The position numbers were made by a program, and so were the translations under genes. The notes under the pieces were generated by a model. The model searched no databases, was not told the origin of the DNA, and worked only from the letters and a program-made list of their open reading frames with translations. Shown here piece after piece: positions 23,202 to 33,689 of a stretch of 64,000 nt of DNA; position 1 is the first letter of the stretch, and each line of letters starts with the position of its first letter. The stretch is from positions 722,263,931 through 722,327,930 of the forward strand of contig CM054057.1 of assembly GCA_028641055.1 (NCBI GenBank). Direction: 5' to 3'. This DNA comes from Alopecurus myosuroides (Eukaryota > Streptophyta > Magnoliopsida > Poales > Poaceae).

Positions 23202-24837
23202 TGAAGGGGTCGTTGCATAGGAAACAAAAAAATTCCTACGTGAGAGACACCGGAAAGGCCAAGATCTAATCTAGGAGACGAAGTGCAACAGTCAAATAGA
23301 GAGTCTTAAGAAGAACATACCCTCGAAGACACAAAGTTTACAAGATCAAATATCATTGTTTGCGTAGTCGTACTCACACCGATCCTGAGAGCGAGAAGAT
23401 GTGCACCGCAATCCGGCGGTGCCTCCGTGATCCGTCACATGTACGGTTGATGACGACCTCCGTTACCTTGATCCAACGGGGTGGCGGAAGTAGAGGATCC
23501 CTCGGAACTCCAGCAGCCCCAACGGCGTGGTGGTGTTGAAGAATCGCACGGTCAGGGCTTCGCGAAGCCGGAGACGATGGAATGGAGCAGCGGGTGGAGA
23601 TGAAGTGAGGTGGGCAAGTGTGTGAATGAGGAGGAGCCCTCACCCTCCTTTTGTATGGAGAGGGAGGCAGCCCAAGGGTGGGGTGCGGCCATCCATGGTG
23701 GTGCCCCCACCTCTTCCATTTTCATGTGAGTGGACACTCCACTCATATCCACCCATCGTTCCTTTATTTCCCATTTAGAAAATCCAAGAGTTTTTCTTTA
23801 ATAAATAAATAAAACATTTTTTTCTTTATTTATATTTGTTAATTCCATTAACAAACATTTTCATATAGAACCTCGAACCATTTTTTAATTCTATTAACAC
23901 CATTCGACGAAAAACCCCTTGAACTATTTCAATTTTCCCCGAAACAATTTCGGTGCTGCCCAAAACATTCTTCGATATTCCGTATCCTCTCAAATGCGTC
24001 ATCAAACCTTAAGTGTGTCACCCTACGGTTCGCGAATAAGATAGACATGATCGAGACTCCTCTCCGATCAATAATCAACAGCAGGATCTGGAGATCCTTG
24101 ATGACTCCTATATATTCAACGATGAATCTCGTGATCGTGTGAACCATCAACGTCGTTAACTATTCCCTTTGTCTTGCGATATTTTACTTGTCCGAGATTC
24201 GATCATTGGTATCAACCATACCTTGTTCAATATCGTTACCTGACAAGTACCCTTTTCTCGTTTCCATGATATGACATCCTTGTGATCATATCACGTGGTT
24301 GCAAGCGGTGTTGATGTGATATCACCGAGAGGGCCCAGATTATATCTCTCCATCATTTTGGATGGACAAATCCCACTCTTGATCCATGATCCTCAACTAA
24401 TACTTTCCGAATACCTAACGACACCTTTACGGTGTGACGTTTGATGACATCAAAGCACCCTTTCGGTACCAGTGATTGGCATGATCTAATGGTCTAAGGA
24501 ATAAGTTACTTCGTATGCAAGATATAACAATATAAACTAAATGACTTGACAGTATTGTTATCTTGATATTATGTCTATGTTCATCACATCATTCTACCAA
24601 TGACATGACCCTGTTTTTAACCACATCCAATGTTCATGATCATGAAACCTTGATCATCTATTAATCAACGAGCTAGTTAAAAGAGAGGCTTCACTAGGAA
24701 CCATCGTTTGTGTATTAAACACATATGTATCAACGTTTCCGGTTAATACAATTCTAGCATGAGAAATAAACATTTACCATAAACGAGGAATAAGATAATA
24801 ACCACTTTATTATTGCCTCTCGGGCATATTCCCTTCA
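23202..24837 (-). repeat. 5' LTR of BARE-like element A
   Basis: The LTR is about 1636 bases long and ends next to the ACTTG duplication. The TATA position, TATAAAA in the other copies, reads TACAAAA on the minus strand (plus TTTTGTA at 23650-23656), which may weaken the promoter. It also lacks about 14 bases present in the 3' LTR near 24430. Confidence 0.88.
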
Positions 24838-24865
24838 ACTTGGGCGGTCACGATAAGCCGGGGAC

Positions 24866-26127
24866 TGAAAGTAATGTATGGGCACCTAGAGGGGGGTTGA
24901 ATAGGTGCTACAACCAATTTTAATTTTCTTACAAGATTAGGCTTGGCACAAAGGTAAATTCTCTAGATAATGCAACTATGGTGAATTTACCTATATGACT
25001 AGAACAAGCACAAAGACAATACAAGCATAAGTAAACGAGGAAGGGAACGAGGTAACCGATATGAAGCACACAGAGACACGATGTATGCCCGAGTTCCTCC
25101 TTGTTAAGGGAATATGTCTCGTTGGAGGGGTGTGAGCTCGCCACGAAGGTCTACTCAACGCCACAAAGGCCTCAACCGATTCTCCGATGAACCCCTCCAC
25201 AAAGGCCTAGTCCACCTTCCACTATTGATCCCCTTTGAGGCGGGAATCGAATCCTTTACAAACAACTTGGGGCACACACCCACAACCAAATTGGGGGCTC
25301 CCAACAATCACAAGAATCACCAAGAGTAGCAAGATGCCTAGGTTCTCCACAAGAGGAAACCCTAGGCAAGATCCCTCAAGCTAATGAGGGGGAAATGAAG
25401 AACGGCTCGGTGAAGATGTAGATCGGGGCCTTCTCCTTCAATCCTCCAAAGATCAACAAGTTTGGTGGGAGGGATTGGGAATAATTGCGGATTTGGTGAG
25501 CTCAATAAATGCTATTCAATACTAATGGACGAACTAGAGCTCAAGTAGGAAGAGGAGGGGTATGTATACCCCCTCCTCAAATCTAGTCGTTTGGCTGGAA
25601 AAGAGGTACCGGAATATCCGATCCAAGTTTGGACCAGAATATACGGTCGGGATATTTCTCTAGATCTGAACGAACTTCGTTGACTTCAACCGGATATTCC
25701 GACTGGGGCTGAATAATCCGGTTGCCTTCTGTCCTGCGCAGGCACCTGAACCGGATATTCCGGTTGGCACGGAATAATCCGGTTCAAATAATCTGGTTGG
25801 CTTCTGTGAGTTGAGGCTTCAGTCCTTGGTCGATTTTGAGCAGAAACTTCCTCAACCGGAATATCCGGTACAGTATGAATAATCCGGTACCAATATTCCG
25901 GCTCTTCTCTGTCCCGAACTGGACAGAAACCATCCTAACCGGAATAATCCTGTTAGAATAATCCTGCTCCTCACTGTCACAAATCTCTTAGCCCAATCTT
26001 CACCGATATTTTTGGTGATCGATGCCGATGTTAAATATAACATCAGCACACTTAACACCTTGATAAATAAAGTACTTAGTATTGTTAACTAAAACACAAA
26101 ACACCGGGAAAACGAAATGCACTCGCA
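24866..26127 (-). repeat. Putative 3' LTR of SIRE/Maximus-type element
   Basis: The boundaries are inferred. The 26127 end follows the polypurine tract AAAAAGGGAGAGAT on the minus strand and starts TGCGAG. The 24866 end gives a plus-strand TGAAAG just before the typical CCTAGAGGGGGG word. With no second LTR in the window the ends cannot be confirmed by comparison. Confidence 0.4.
25612..25866. promoter_or_regulatory. Cluster of GNATATNC-type palindromic motifs in the putative LTR
   Basis: Five words fitting GNATATNC occur at 25612, 25638, 25692, 25753 and 25859. Most are embedded in AACCGG..CCGGTT-like arms, and several related GAATAATCCGGTT words lie between them. GNATATNC is the consensus of the P1BS site bound by PHR1-type MYB-CC factors. 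The match is by sequence only. Confidence 0.45.
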
Positions 26128-26690
26128 ATCTCTCCCTTTTTGGTGTTAGATGACAATACCAAGATTTGCAATAAAACCTTGACTAGTACATGTTTGAAAC
26201 AAAATGGAAATGTCTCCCCCTATCTATGTGTAGAACTTTTGTTTTCCTCAAATGCAAAAATGAAATAGTACAAGGAGAGCAATTTCCAACAAGTAGCAAA
26301 CATGCCAAAGTAACCGATATGTTGAGGAAGTGAGAAATATATACCTTGTGCGTAGAGATGACAACAAGAATACCCAAGCACAATAATAGATAATATCCTC
26401 AACATATATAATAGATGATCATAGATAACCATAGATAACCAAATACCCATAGTAGATAACCATAGTCACCATAGTCTCACAACACATATCACATAGTTTT
26501 AAACGAGACAATAACAAGCAAATAGTTCACGAATAAGACTAGATTGGCACAAGCTCTCAAGAAATGCTAAAAGCAAATGCTTGTGCCCAAAACCCATGCA
26601 AATCCCCGTAGGCCTAATACTACTTCTCCCCCTTTGGCACCGAGACACCAAAAAGGAGATAGGTAGTGGTGCTAGCGTCCCAACAACGAT
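26128..26690 (-). other. Polypurine tract and 3' untranslated region of SIRE/Maximus-type element
   Basis: Plus-strand ATCTCTCCCTTTTTGGTG at 26128-26145 is the complement of a polypurine tract. A second purine-rich word (minus CCAAAGGGGGAGAAG) lies at about 26624-26638, close after the extra ORF. No other feature is seen. Confidence 0.55.
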
Positions 26691-28797
26691 CTAAGCATCT
26701 GAATGCTCAGACGACTCTCCAGCTGACGCATCAGAAGTACCCTCAGCAGCCCTCTCAATATTCTCATCCACGTCCTCATCTTCCTCATCAAAATCATCTC
26801 CAACATGTGTACTGGAAGAAGCAGTCGTGGCACGAAGAGCCTCCTCAATTAGCTCCCAAGGGGTACGGTCTCTCGATGACCACTGAGAATAGGACTCTGG
26901 GAAAAGAGCAGAAGGAAGATCACCAGTAGCGCCACTCACGTGATGAAGAATCTGACGCCGAGAGATGGACATGGCAGTGTCCCTGCAGTAGGCCTGGTAC
27001 TTCTCCTTGTGGATAACCACCTTCATGCACAATACATTGTGCTGAAACCAGAAAAGCTTCCTGACATTGCGCAGAGTGGTGGAAGAATTGGACATGCGAG
27101 CACTAGAAGGGGCCACTCCTCCCATAGAGGCATCACCCTCAGGAGGAGGAATAAGAGCATGCACATCCTTCTTCCTCTTGACATACAACTTCTTGAAGTG
27201 ATGCTCTTCCTTTGGCAGCTCATTGAAATCCCTCTTCATGGTGTCCTTGATCAGCATCATAATATATGGTACATAAGGTATGGTGTTCCCACCAATCATG
27301 GCATTGTGCAACTCATGGAAGATAATGTCCATGACATCCACAGTATAGGAGGCAGTAGGATCCTCATCCTCCTTACACTGCTTAGCCAAAATGGGAAGAT
27401 TGCACAATGGACTGGTGAGAGCATCATTGTTACCTCCACTAGGCACCAAAAAGGACCAGAAGAGGCGTACAAGCTGATCATAGAAGGGGAATAGCCCTTC
27501 CAGCTTCCCAATAGTGAAACCTAGAGCATACATCTCTGCCATGGACCTCTCTCGCTGTGGTCTCTCCACATCATGCATACGGTGACCAAGTGGATTATGA
27601 GAGTTGTGCTGGTAACCAAGCAGACGACCCAGCCTGTGGAATGGGGCCTCACAAGTAGTGGAATGGATCATCCACTTCAGACCACATGGAATACTGGAAT
27701 CAAACACCAAAGTGGGCATGAACTGAACAATGAGCTCGGTGTTGTAGGGGCAACGGGTCTCCAGAAGTCTCACAAGACCAAGCCTCTCAATGATACCAGC
27801 AGCATCAGCAAACTCTTCCTTGTCCCTGATCATCTCAAACGTGGTGGGATGCATCTGACGGATCGAAAACTTGTAGTCAGAGTTGATGTCCGCATAGATG
27901 TAGGACTTCTCCATGCACCAGAACCGAGCATCCTCACAATCAACATCACGTGGAGTGTGTACCAATCTTTCTGACGGATCTAAGCATAATCATGAGTGGT
28001 GACTTCCGTCTTGTAATTCTTCCTTGATTCCTTGCCTTCTTTTCTTCGTTGATGGCTTCATGGAAAAATACTTGGTCTTGGCAACAGCTTTCCTTGGAGG
28101 GCGAGAGTCACCAGGATCCTCATCACTAGTGTCCTTGTACGAAGGACCCTTGCGAGGGCCCAACTTGTCAGCACGAGAGCTACCTGTGCAGGAGAATCAT
28201 AGAGGAAGCAATGGGGGTAAGTGCACACATGTCTAACAATGGGGTAATCATACGTCAAAACAATAGGGAAGAGTCCATGGTACGATCGAGAATCAATTCT
28301 AGCTAGGATCAAAGTTGTACTGTGAAATTTGGGACAGAACTCAACCGGATATTCCGGTTCAGTTCTGTAACGGATATTCCGATTTCATGATAGAAGAGAG
28401 CCGGATATTTCTGTTCAAAAGTGAACCGGATATTCCGATTGCTCGACAGAACACAACTGGATATTCCGGTTCAATACTGAACCGGATATTCCGAGTGCAC
28501 GAAACCAACAATAGATTGATCCTTACCTAGATTTGAAAACTAGATCGGTGACATGTGAATCTAACCTATTGTCTCTAGCATGCATAAGATACCTTAAGGA
28601 GCAATCACTACCAAGCATTGACAAGAAAAACACAAATCCATGGAGAGGTAGGGTTATGGCACCAAGATTCAAAAGATTTGAACTTTACCGGCGTCCATGG
28701 ATGAAGATGCTTGGATGGAAATGCTCCCAAGGTGATGGAGAACAAGATCTGGGCAAGAACTCGTAGATCCCGTGGAGGAAGTGGCTCGGGAGGCCAT
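26691..28797 (-). pseudogene. Extra 3' ORF (env-like/aORF) of SIRE/Maximus-type element, interrupted
   Basis: The main frame, about 424 codons from 27962 down to 26691, encodes a protein with an acidic tail (EDEDVDENIE) and a central region resembling the additional ORF found between pol and the 3' LTR in SIRE/Maximus elements. Its role there is unproven; it is often called env-like. It has no usable ATG at its 5' end, and an in-frame TGA lies upstream at 27990-27992. A plausible first exon starts with ATG at 28797 and ends at 28689 before GTAAAG. An acceptor CTGCACAG precedes a second exon at 28183, and this join keeps frame as DAGSSRADK. Together these suggest a spliced ORF now broken by a stop or frameshift near 27990. 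Confidence 0.5.
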
Positions 28798-28954
28798 GAA
28801 TCGGAGAAGCGGCGCTTTGGTGGAGAAGAGGAGTTGGGGGAGAAAAGGCAAAAACTTCCTCTCTCCCCGTACCCCTCCGAATAAGTGAAGATGCGCCGGA
28901 CCGGATATTCCGGTTCAAGTATGAACCGGATATTTTGGTACCAACCGGATATTC
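28347..28954. promoter_or_regulatory. Second cluster of GGATATTC palindromic motifs
   Basis: GGATATTC occurs at 28347, 28372, 28428, 28459, 28484, 28903 and 28947, mostly within AACCGGATATTCCGGTT palindromes, along with decayed versions. Five lie in the predicted intron of the extra ORF and two just upstream of its predicted first exon. The motif is the same as in the LTR cluster 25612-25866. Confidence 0.5.
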
Positions 28955-29489
28955 CGGTTCAAAACTGAACCGGATTTTCCGGCTACCTTCTGATTCGAAA
29001 CTTCCTAGTTTCAATGGAATGACAAATGTGCTAGATAGAGTTTTGTTTTTGGGTAGAAAGGCTTAGGACAGAAACACCAAACTGGAAGTAGTATTTATCT
29101 TGCTCAATTGCGAGAATCAAACGAACAAAAAGACTAATTGAGTGAGATTTTCCCACGAAAACACTTAGCGAGGGAAAACAAGAGAAATGGAATGAAATAT
29201 CGAATAAACCCCAACTAAGATCCAACTCTTCACAAAGAAGAGGTTGGTGGCCTAAGCCACCATGTAATAGATCATGGTATGACACCGTGAAGATATATCT
29301 TGCGTGCATGGCAAATACTCGACATTGAAGCTCACAATTCAACATTAGAAAAAGAGAGATACCAATGAATTTTTACTTTGGGAATAATTGGGGGAGGGAG
29401 AACCCAATGTGTTAGGATAACACTCCCCTATGTCCATGCCTACACCTAAACCCAAACACGTCACAACCATAGGGGTGTGTGCAAGATCT

Positions 29490-29710
29490 TCAAGTCAAGC
29501 TCCTAGAATCAATGATATTTAGCTCATTCCTCAAGAACATGAATCTTGCATCATTGAGAGGCTTCATGAAGATGTCAGCGAGATTATCCTTGGTGGGGAC
29601 ATATGCTAGCTCAATAAATGATGACGAATCTCAATGTGCTTCGTCCTTGTGTGTTGCACGGGATTGTAGGCGATCTTGATGGCACTTTCATTGTCACACA
29701 TGAGGGGAAC
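29490..29710 (-). pseudogene. C-terminal end of Copia pol (RNase H), SIRE/Maximus-type
   Basis: The minus strand reads [19 protein letters not shown] and [10 protein letters not shown] short deletion with a frame change follows, then [14 protein letters not shown], the conserved end of Copia RNase H, and a TGA at 29490-29492. About fifteen codons between HH and LAYVP appear to be missing, so the protein is broken. The gene continues upstream at 56317. Confidence 0.8.
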
Positions 29711-30175
29711 TGATGGAGGGATGATAACCCGGTAGGCCAATGCCAAGGTGTAACTCGGCCCAAAGGGAACCGTGCAAGACCCGGCTCAAGGAAAAGGAAC
29801 TTCTAGAAGGCCCAAGAAGTAGTGTAGGCCTCGTAATCCGGCTTGTGGGTTACGATAAGGAAATCTAGGGTTTGTATGCGGTGACTAGGTAGGACTCCGA
29901 GTGTGCCTTGGATAGGGAGCCAGGGGCCGGGTAAGATATAAACCGGCTCCTAGGCTCAGGAATAAAACGAGCTCTAACCTGATATTCGAGTTTCCCGGTA
30001 ATACGAGAGTTGAGATTGTAACCCTAGATCGGAGACTCGGCGACTTGATGGCCAGAGCTACCAGATCAATTGATAACATGGTTTCCCTTGAGCTAAACCC
30101 TCTCCCAAACACCAGAGTCGAATTGCCCCAAGATAAGTTACCCCCGGTAACGTCTGCCGTGATTATCCCACGACA
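29711..30175 (+). repeat. 5' LTR of Tat element 1
   Basis: The LTR is 465 bases long with TG...CA ends. A TATAAA word at 29937-29942 is a likely core promoter for the sense transcript. Confidence 0.92.
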
Positions 30176-30177
30176 GT

Positions 30178-30196
30178 TGGCGCCCACCGTGGGGCC
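30178..30196 (+). other. Primer binding site of Tat element 1
   Basis: TGGCGCCCACCGTGGGGCC lies two bases after the 5' LTR, a typical position and sequence for plant Gypsy elements. Confidence 0.8.
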
Positions 30197-30239
30197 TGCG
30201 TGCAAGGGTGTTTACATCACGGGAGAAGCTCGGGAGGGC

Positions 30240-32942
30240 ATGAAGAACCTCGTCATCGGCGAGATCTACACCAACCCCGAAGGAGAGAAGATGGTGGAGG
30301 ATTTTGGCTGGGGGGCGGAGTCGGATTTGCTGGATGCCGGATCTTTCGTCACAATCGGCCGGGTCAACGTCTTCGTCGGCATGGTACGTACGTCCGGTTC
30401 AATTCCTGATAATGTTGAATACGATTCCGTGTCAGGAGGAGCGACCTGCGTTCAGTCGGATGAGGAAGAGTCGTTCGGGACGATCGATCCGATAGAAGAG
30501 CCCACCACGAAGAGGGAACAGCCGGAGGAGCCGGCATGGACCCCACATGGCCGGGTCACGAGGGAGGATGATACCGAGTCTATCCTGCACCTGCTGGAGG
30601 ATCGGTACGAAGAGGATAGCTGCGATGAGGAAGAGTATGAATCTGCACCAGGCATCGCGCACTAGGTTGCGGTCTACACGGCCCCTGCAACCAATCTTAA
30701 TCAGGGGGACGTGACTACGGCCGCGGTCGGAGCGGCGCGAGCACTGGCTGAGCAACAAAATCCGGTTGATGGAAACCCGGTGATAGCCCGGGTTGACGGA
30801 GAGTCGGATTCAGTCACCAGCAACACCCCGGAAAGTGAATTGCATAGAAACATGTTTGGGTTTATGACGAACAGAACGCCAGGAGCAGGGCCCTCGAATC
30901 CGCGAAATCCGGCTCTGTTCAACAATAACCTGATCTTGGATCCTACGGTGCTAGCAACGGTGATAACCCCGGAAAACACGGCGGCACGCGCTGCGGATCT
31001 GGATGTGGCCCGCCGTGCATTGGACAAACAGAGGAGAGATGTAGAAGCCGAGAGGCAAGGGATAGCAGCGCGCAGGCGCGAGCTGGAGGCATTGAAGAAC
31101 CGGCTCCAGGTTCAGTCGACCAGGATGCACAATCAGAGATACCAAACGAGATTACCGGCAACGAGAGGAACTTTAAACCCGGCCGCGCTGTTTATTACAC
31201 CTCAGGACCAACCTATTCCAGCTGTGAATCAGGAAACCGTACATCAGCCTGCAACCCTGGGAGGACAGCCGGCAAACGTACAAGCCGGGTTACCAACATT
31301 GCAAACAGGGATCGCAACTGGCAATACAGCACCACCACCACCACCGCCACGATTTCACACTCCACCAGGTCACTTCAATAATCCCATGGACAATGTGTAT
31401 GCAGCAACATTGGCATTGGATCGCATCCCCGTAAGAGAGTCACCCCATGCGGAGGAGACCCGGCGGGCGATAGATCTATTGCGCACAGCAGTGGCTCAGC
31501 AAGCCAATTACCCGGATAACAGGAGTGGAATGCATGGAACGCCGTACGTTAGCCGGCATAACGGAAATACCGGTAATATTCAGACAAGTTCAGCACAGCG
31601 GAGGGCAGAGCAGCAGCAAATGCCGCCTCCTCCCCGTAGACCAGCAACACCTGCAGTATCAGCGGCGCAAGCTATCGTAGACAGTTCCCGAGCCAGGCGC
31701 GCAGCAGCCGGGTCCGCGGTACGAGGGCCGGTAGTGGTTGCACCCCCCGCCGTACCGGCGGCCGGGTCACATGTTTCCCTGGTGAGGCCAATACCGGCGA
31801 TCTTAGCCGGGCCCAAGTGTTTGTCAGACATCATCAGAGCCGAGCCTTACCCGGATAAGTTCAAGGAACCGGGTAAAGTGGTAAATTACGAGCCAACCAT
31901 GGATCCAGAAACCTGGCTGAGTAGTTATGAGATGGCCATATCGATTCGCAATGCATCTGAAAATCTGCAAGCCAAGTTTATGTACCTGATGATGTCAGAG
32001 GGGGCAGCAAAGTTATGGTTCAACAATTTACCGGAAAAATCTATCAATTCGTGGAGTGAGCTGAAAGTTGCATTTATCAAGCACTTCCATGGGACGTGCA
32101 GGAAGTTATTCACAATCGATGATCTAGAACGATGTGTCCAGAAGAAGGGTGAGTCGGCGCGCAGTTGGGTGCGCCAGTTTATGGAAATACTTCACTCGTC
32201 CACAGATATTCAGCCAAAGGATGCGCTACAGGCTATGGCAAAAACATGCAAGTACATACCCCTAGTGCAAAAGCTAACACGCATGAAATCTAGTCGAAAT
32301 GCTTCGGAGGTTACTATGGGAGAGTTGATGGACGCGTGCAACAAGCACGCCGCCACGGATACCACAGAGGAGGATGTTGATGACAAGAAAGCCAAAGCCA
32401 ACGCAAGCAACAATGGAAGACCCGGCAATGGATCTGCGCCGGGTAACAATGGAGGAAATAATGGAAACAACCAGAACAAGCGCCCGTATGAGGGAAGTTC
32501 CGAGTTTGTCGCCAACACAGAGGCCGGGTTTGCAAGACCCAGAGCAGAAGGAAATTTCAACGGAGGAAACTTTAATGGAGGAAATTACCAAGGACCACCA
32601 AGGCCGGCTAACCATATAGATGCCTTCAGGATGCCCTGTCCGCGCCATAGCAGGAACGGTAGGCCGGCTAATCATTCGCTGGAACAGTGCGTGGATTTAC
32701 AGAGATGGAAGAATGAGGAAATACAGAAGGCAATGCGAGGTGCAGGCCGGGGGCAGGACCGGGTCCGGGTGGTAACCCGGGCAACGGCCCACCCCCAGCA
32801 GGCAACCCAGGAGTTGGCAATCCGAGTAACAATCAGGGAGGAGCTCGAGGTTTCCAGGCCAACCCCAAGCAATTGGGGCAGTAGCACGTTCACACCACAG
32901 GAACTTCTAATAAGGATAGAAAGATACGCAAAAAGGGAGTAA
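30240..32942 (+). pseudogene. gag of Tat element 1, one internal stop
   Basis: One frame runs from the ATG at 30240 to the stop at 32940-32942, broken only by a TAG at 30663-30665. The part after the stop is 743 codons. It has a proline- and glutamine-rich middle. The retrotransposon gag core (ETWLSSYEMAI through AKLWFNNLPEKSINSW and FIKHFHGT) lies about 395-500 codons after 30711. A Cys/His cluster CPRH...NHSLEQC near the end may serve as the zinc knuckle. Gag would form the virus-like particle that packages the RNA. The frame shifts near 32920 relative to the protease. Confidence 0.8.
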
Positions 32943-33689
32943 ACTCGGTTTCCTCGGCTGTCCCGAGATACCTGAGATGGTCAGATCAAGAGGTAACGTG
33001 GAGCAGAACGGATCACCCGGAAAGAATAGAACATCCGGGTGTCTTAGCATTGGTGGTTGCACCACAGGTTAATGGTTATGAGTTGAAAAAGGTGCTAATG
33101 GATGGCGGAATCAGCATCAATATCCTATATTGGGAAACTTTCCTACGCATGGGCCTCAAGGAGTCCGAGCTACAGAAAAGTTCTACAGTTTTTCACGGGA
33201 TCGTGCCGGGTCACTTGGCGTGCCCCGAGGGGAAGATTACATTGGAGGTCGCTTTTGGAGAATCAAAGGATAATTTCCGAGTGGAGTGGCTCACGTTCGA
33301 GGTGGTAAAGTTGCGCAGCCCCTATCACGCGTTGTTTGGAAGGCCGGCTTACGCCAAGTTCATGGCCAGGCCGTGTTACATATACCTACAGCTATAGATC
33401 ACGGGTCCCAAGCAAACCATCACCATACATGGGAGCCGGGTTATAGCAGCTGAGTGTGACGAAGGAGACGCGGCAATGTCAGAACAAGCCTGCAGAAAGG
33501 AAGAGCTCAAGTATTACCGGTCTCAAGTAGACCCGGATGACAGAACAGCGTTAAAGAGGCCAAATACGGAGGACGAGAGAGCAAAGTTCAAGGCAGCACA
33601 GGACACAAAGATGGTGGCATTTGTTGAAGGTGATCCCTCCAAGCAATTTGCTATAGGATCTAACCTAGACAGCAAGCAAGAAGAGGCTC
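32943..33689 (+). pseudogene. Aspartic protease region of Tat element 1, interrupted
   Basis: In a frame shifted from gag, MDGGISINILY at about 33100-33130 matches the retropepsin active site, with DGG in place of the more common DTG or DSG. An in-frame TAG at 33395-33397 breaks the frame, which then continues into the spacer before RT until the solo LTR enters at 33690 (inside the codons for EEAL). The protease would cut the Gag-Pol precursor; this copy is defective. Confidence 0.75.

Larger units (their letters stand above)
9985..24837 (-). mobile_element. BARE/Angela-like Copia retrotransposon A, non-autonomous, with nested Gypsy element
   Basis: The element is bounded by ACTTG at 9980-9984 and 24838-24842. 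Both LTRs start TGAAGGGAATATGCCCGAGA on the minus strand and end ACCCCTTCA. The 3' LTR (left) is split by a Gypsy element at 10186-16822. A primer binding site matching initiator tRNA-Met lies next to the 5' LTR, and a polypurine tract (GTGGGAGAC) lies next to the 3' LTR. The internal region of about 4.9 kb keeps only traces of Copia pol. The boundaries and exact target duplication make this a complete insertion. Its internal region is homologous to that of element B (45432-50492). Confidence 0.9.

Noticed and set aside
25612..28954. CRISPR-like array of short repeats
   Set aside because: Spacing is irregular, repeats are imperfect palindromes of 8-17 bases, and the context is a plant retrotransposon.
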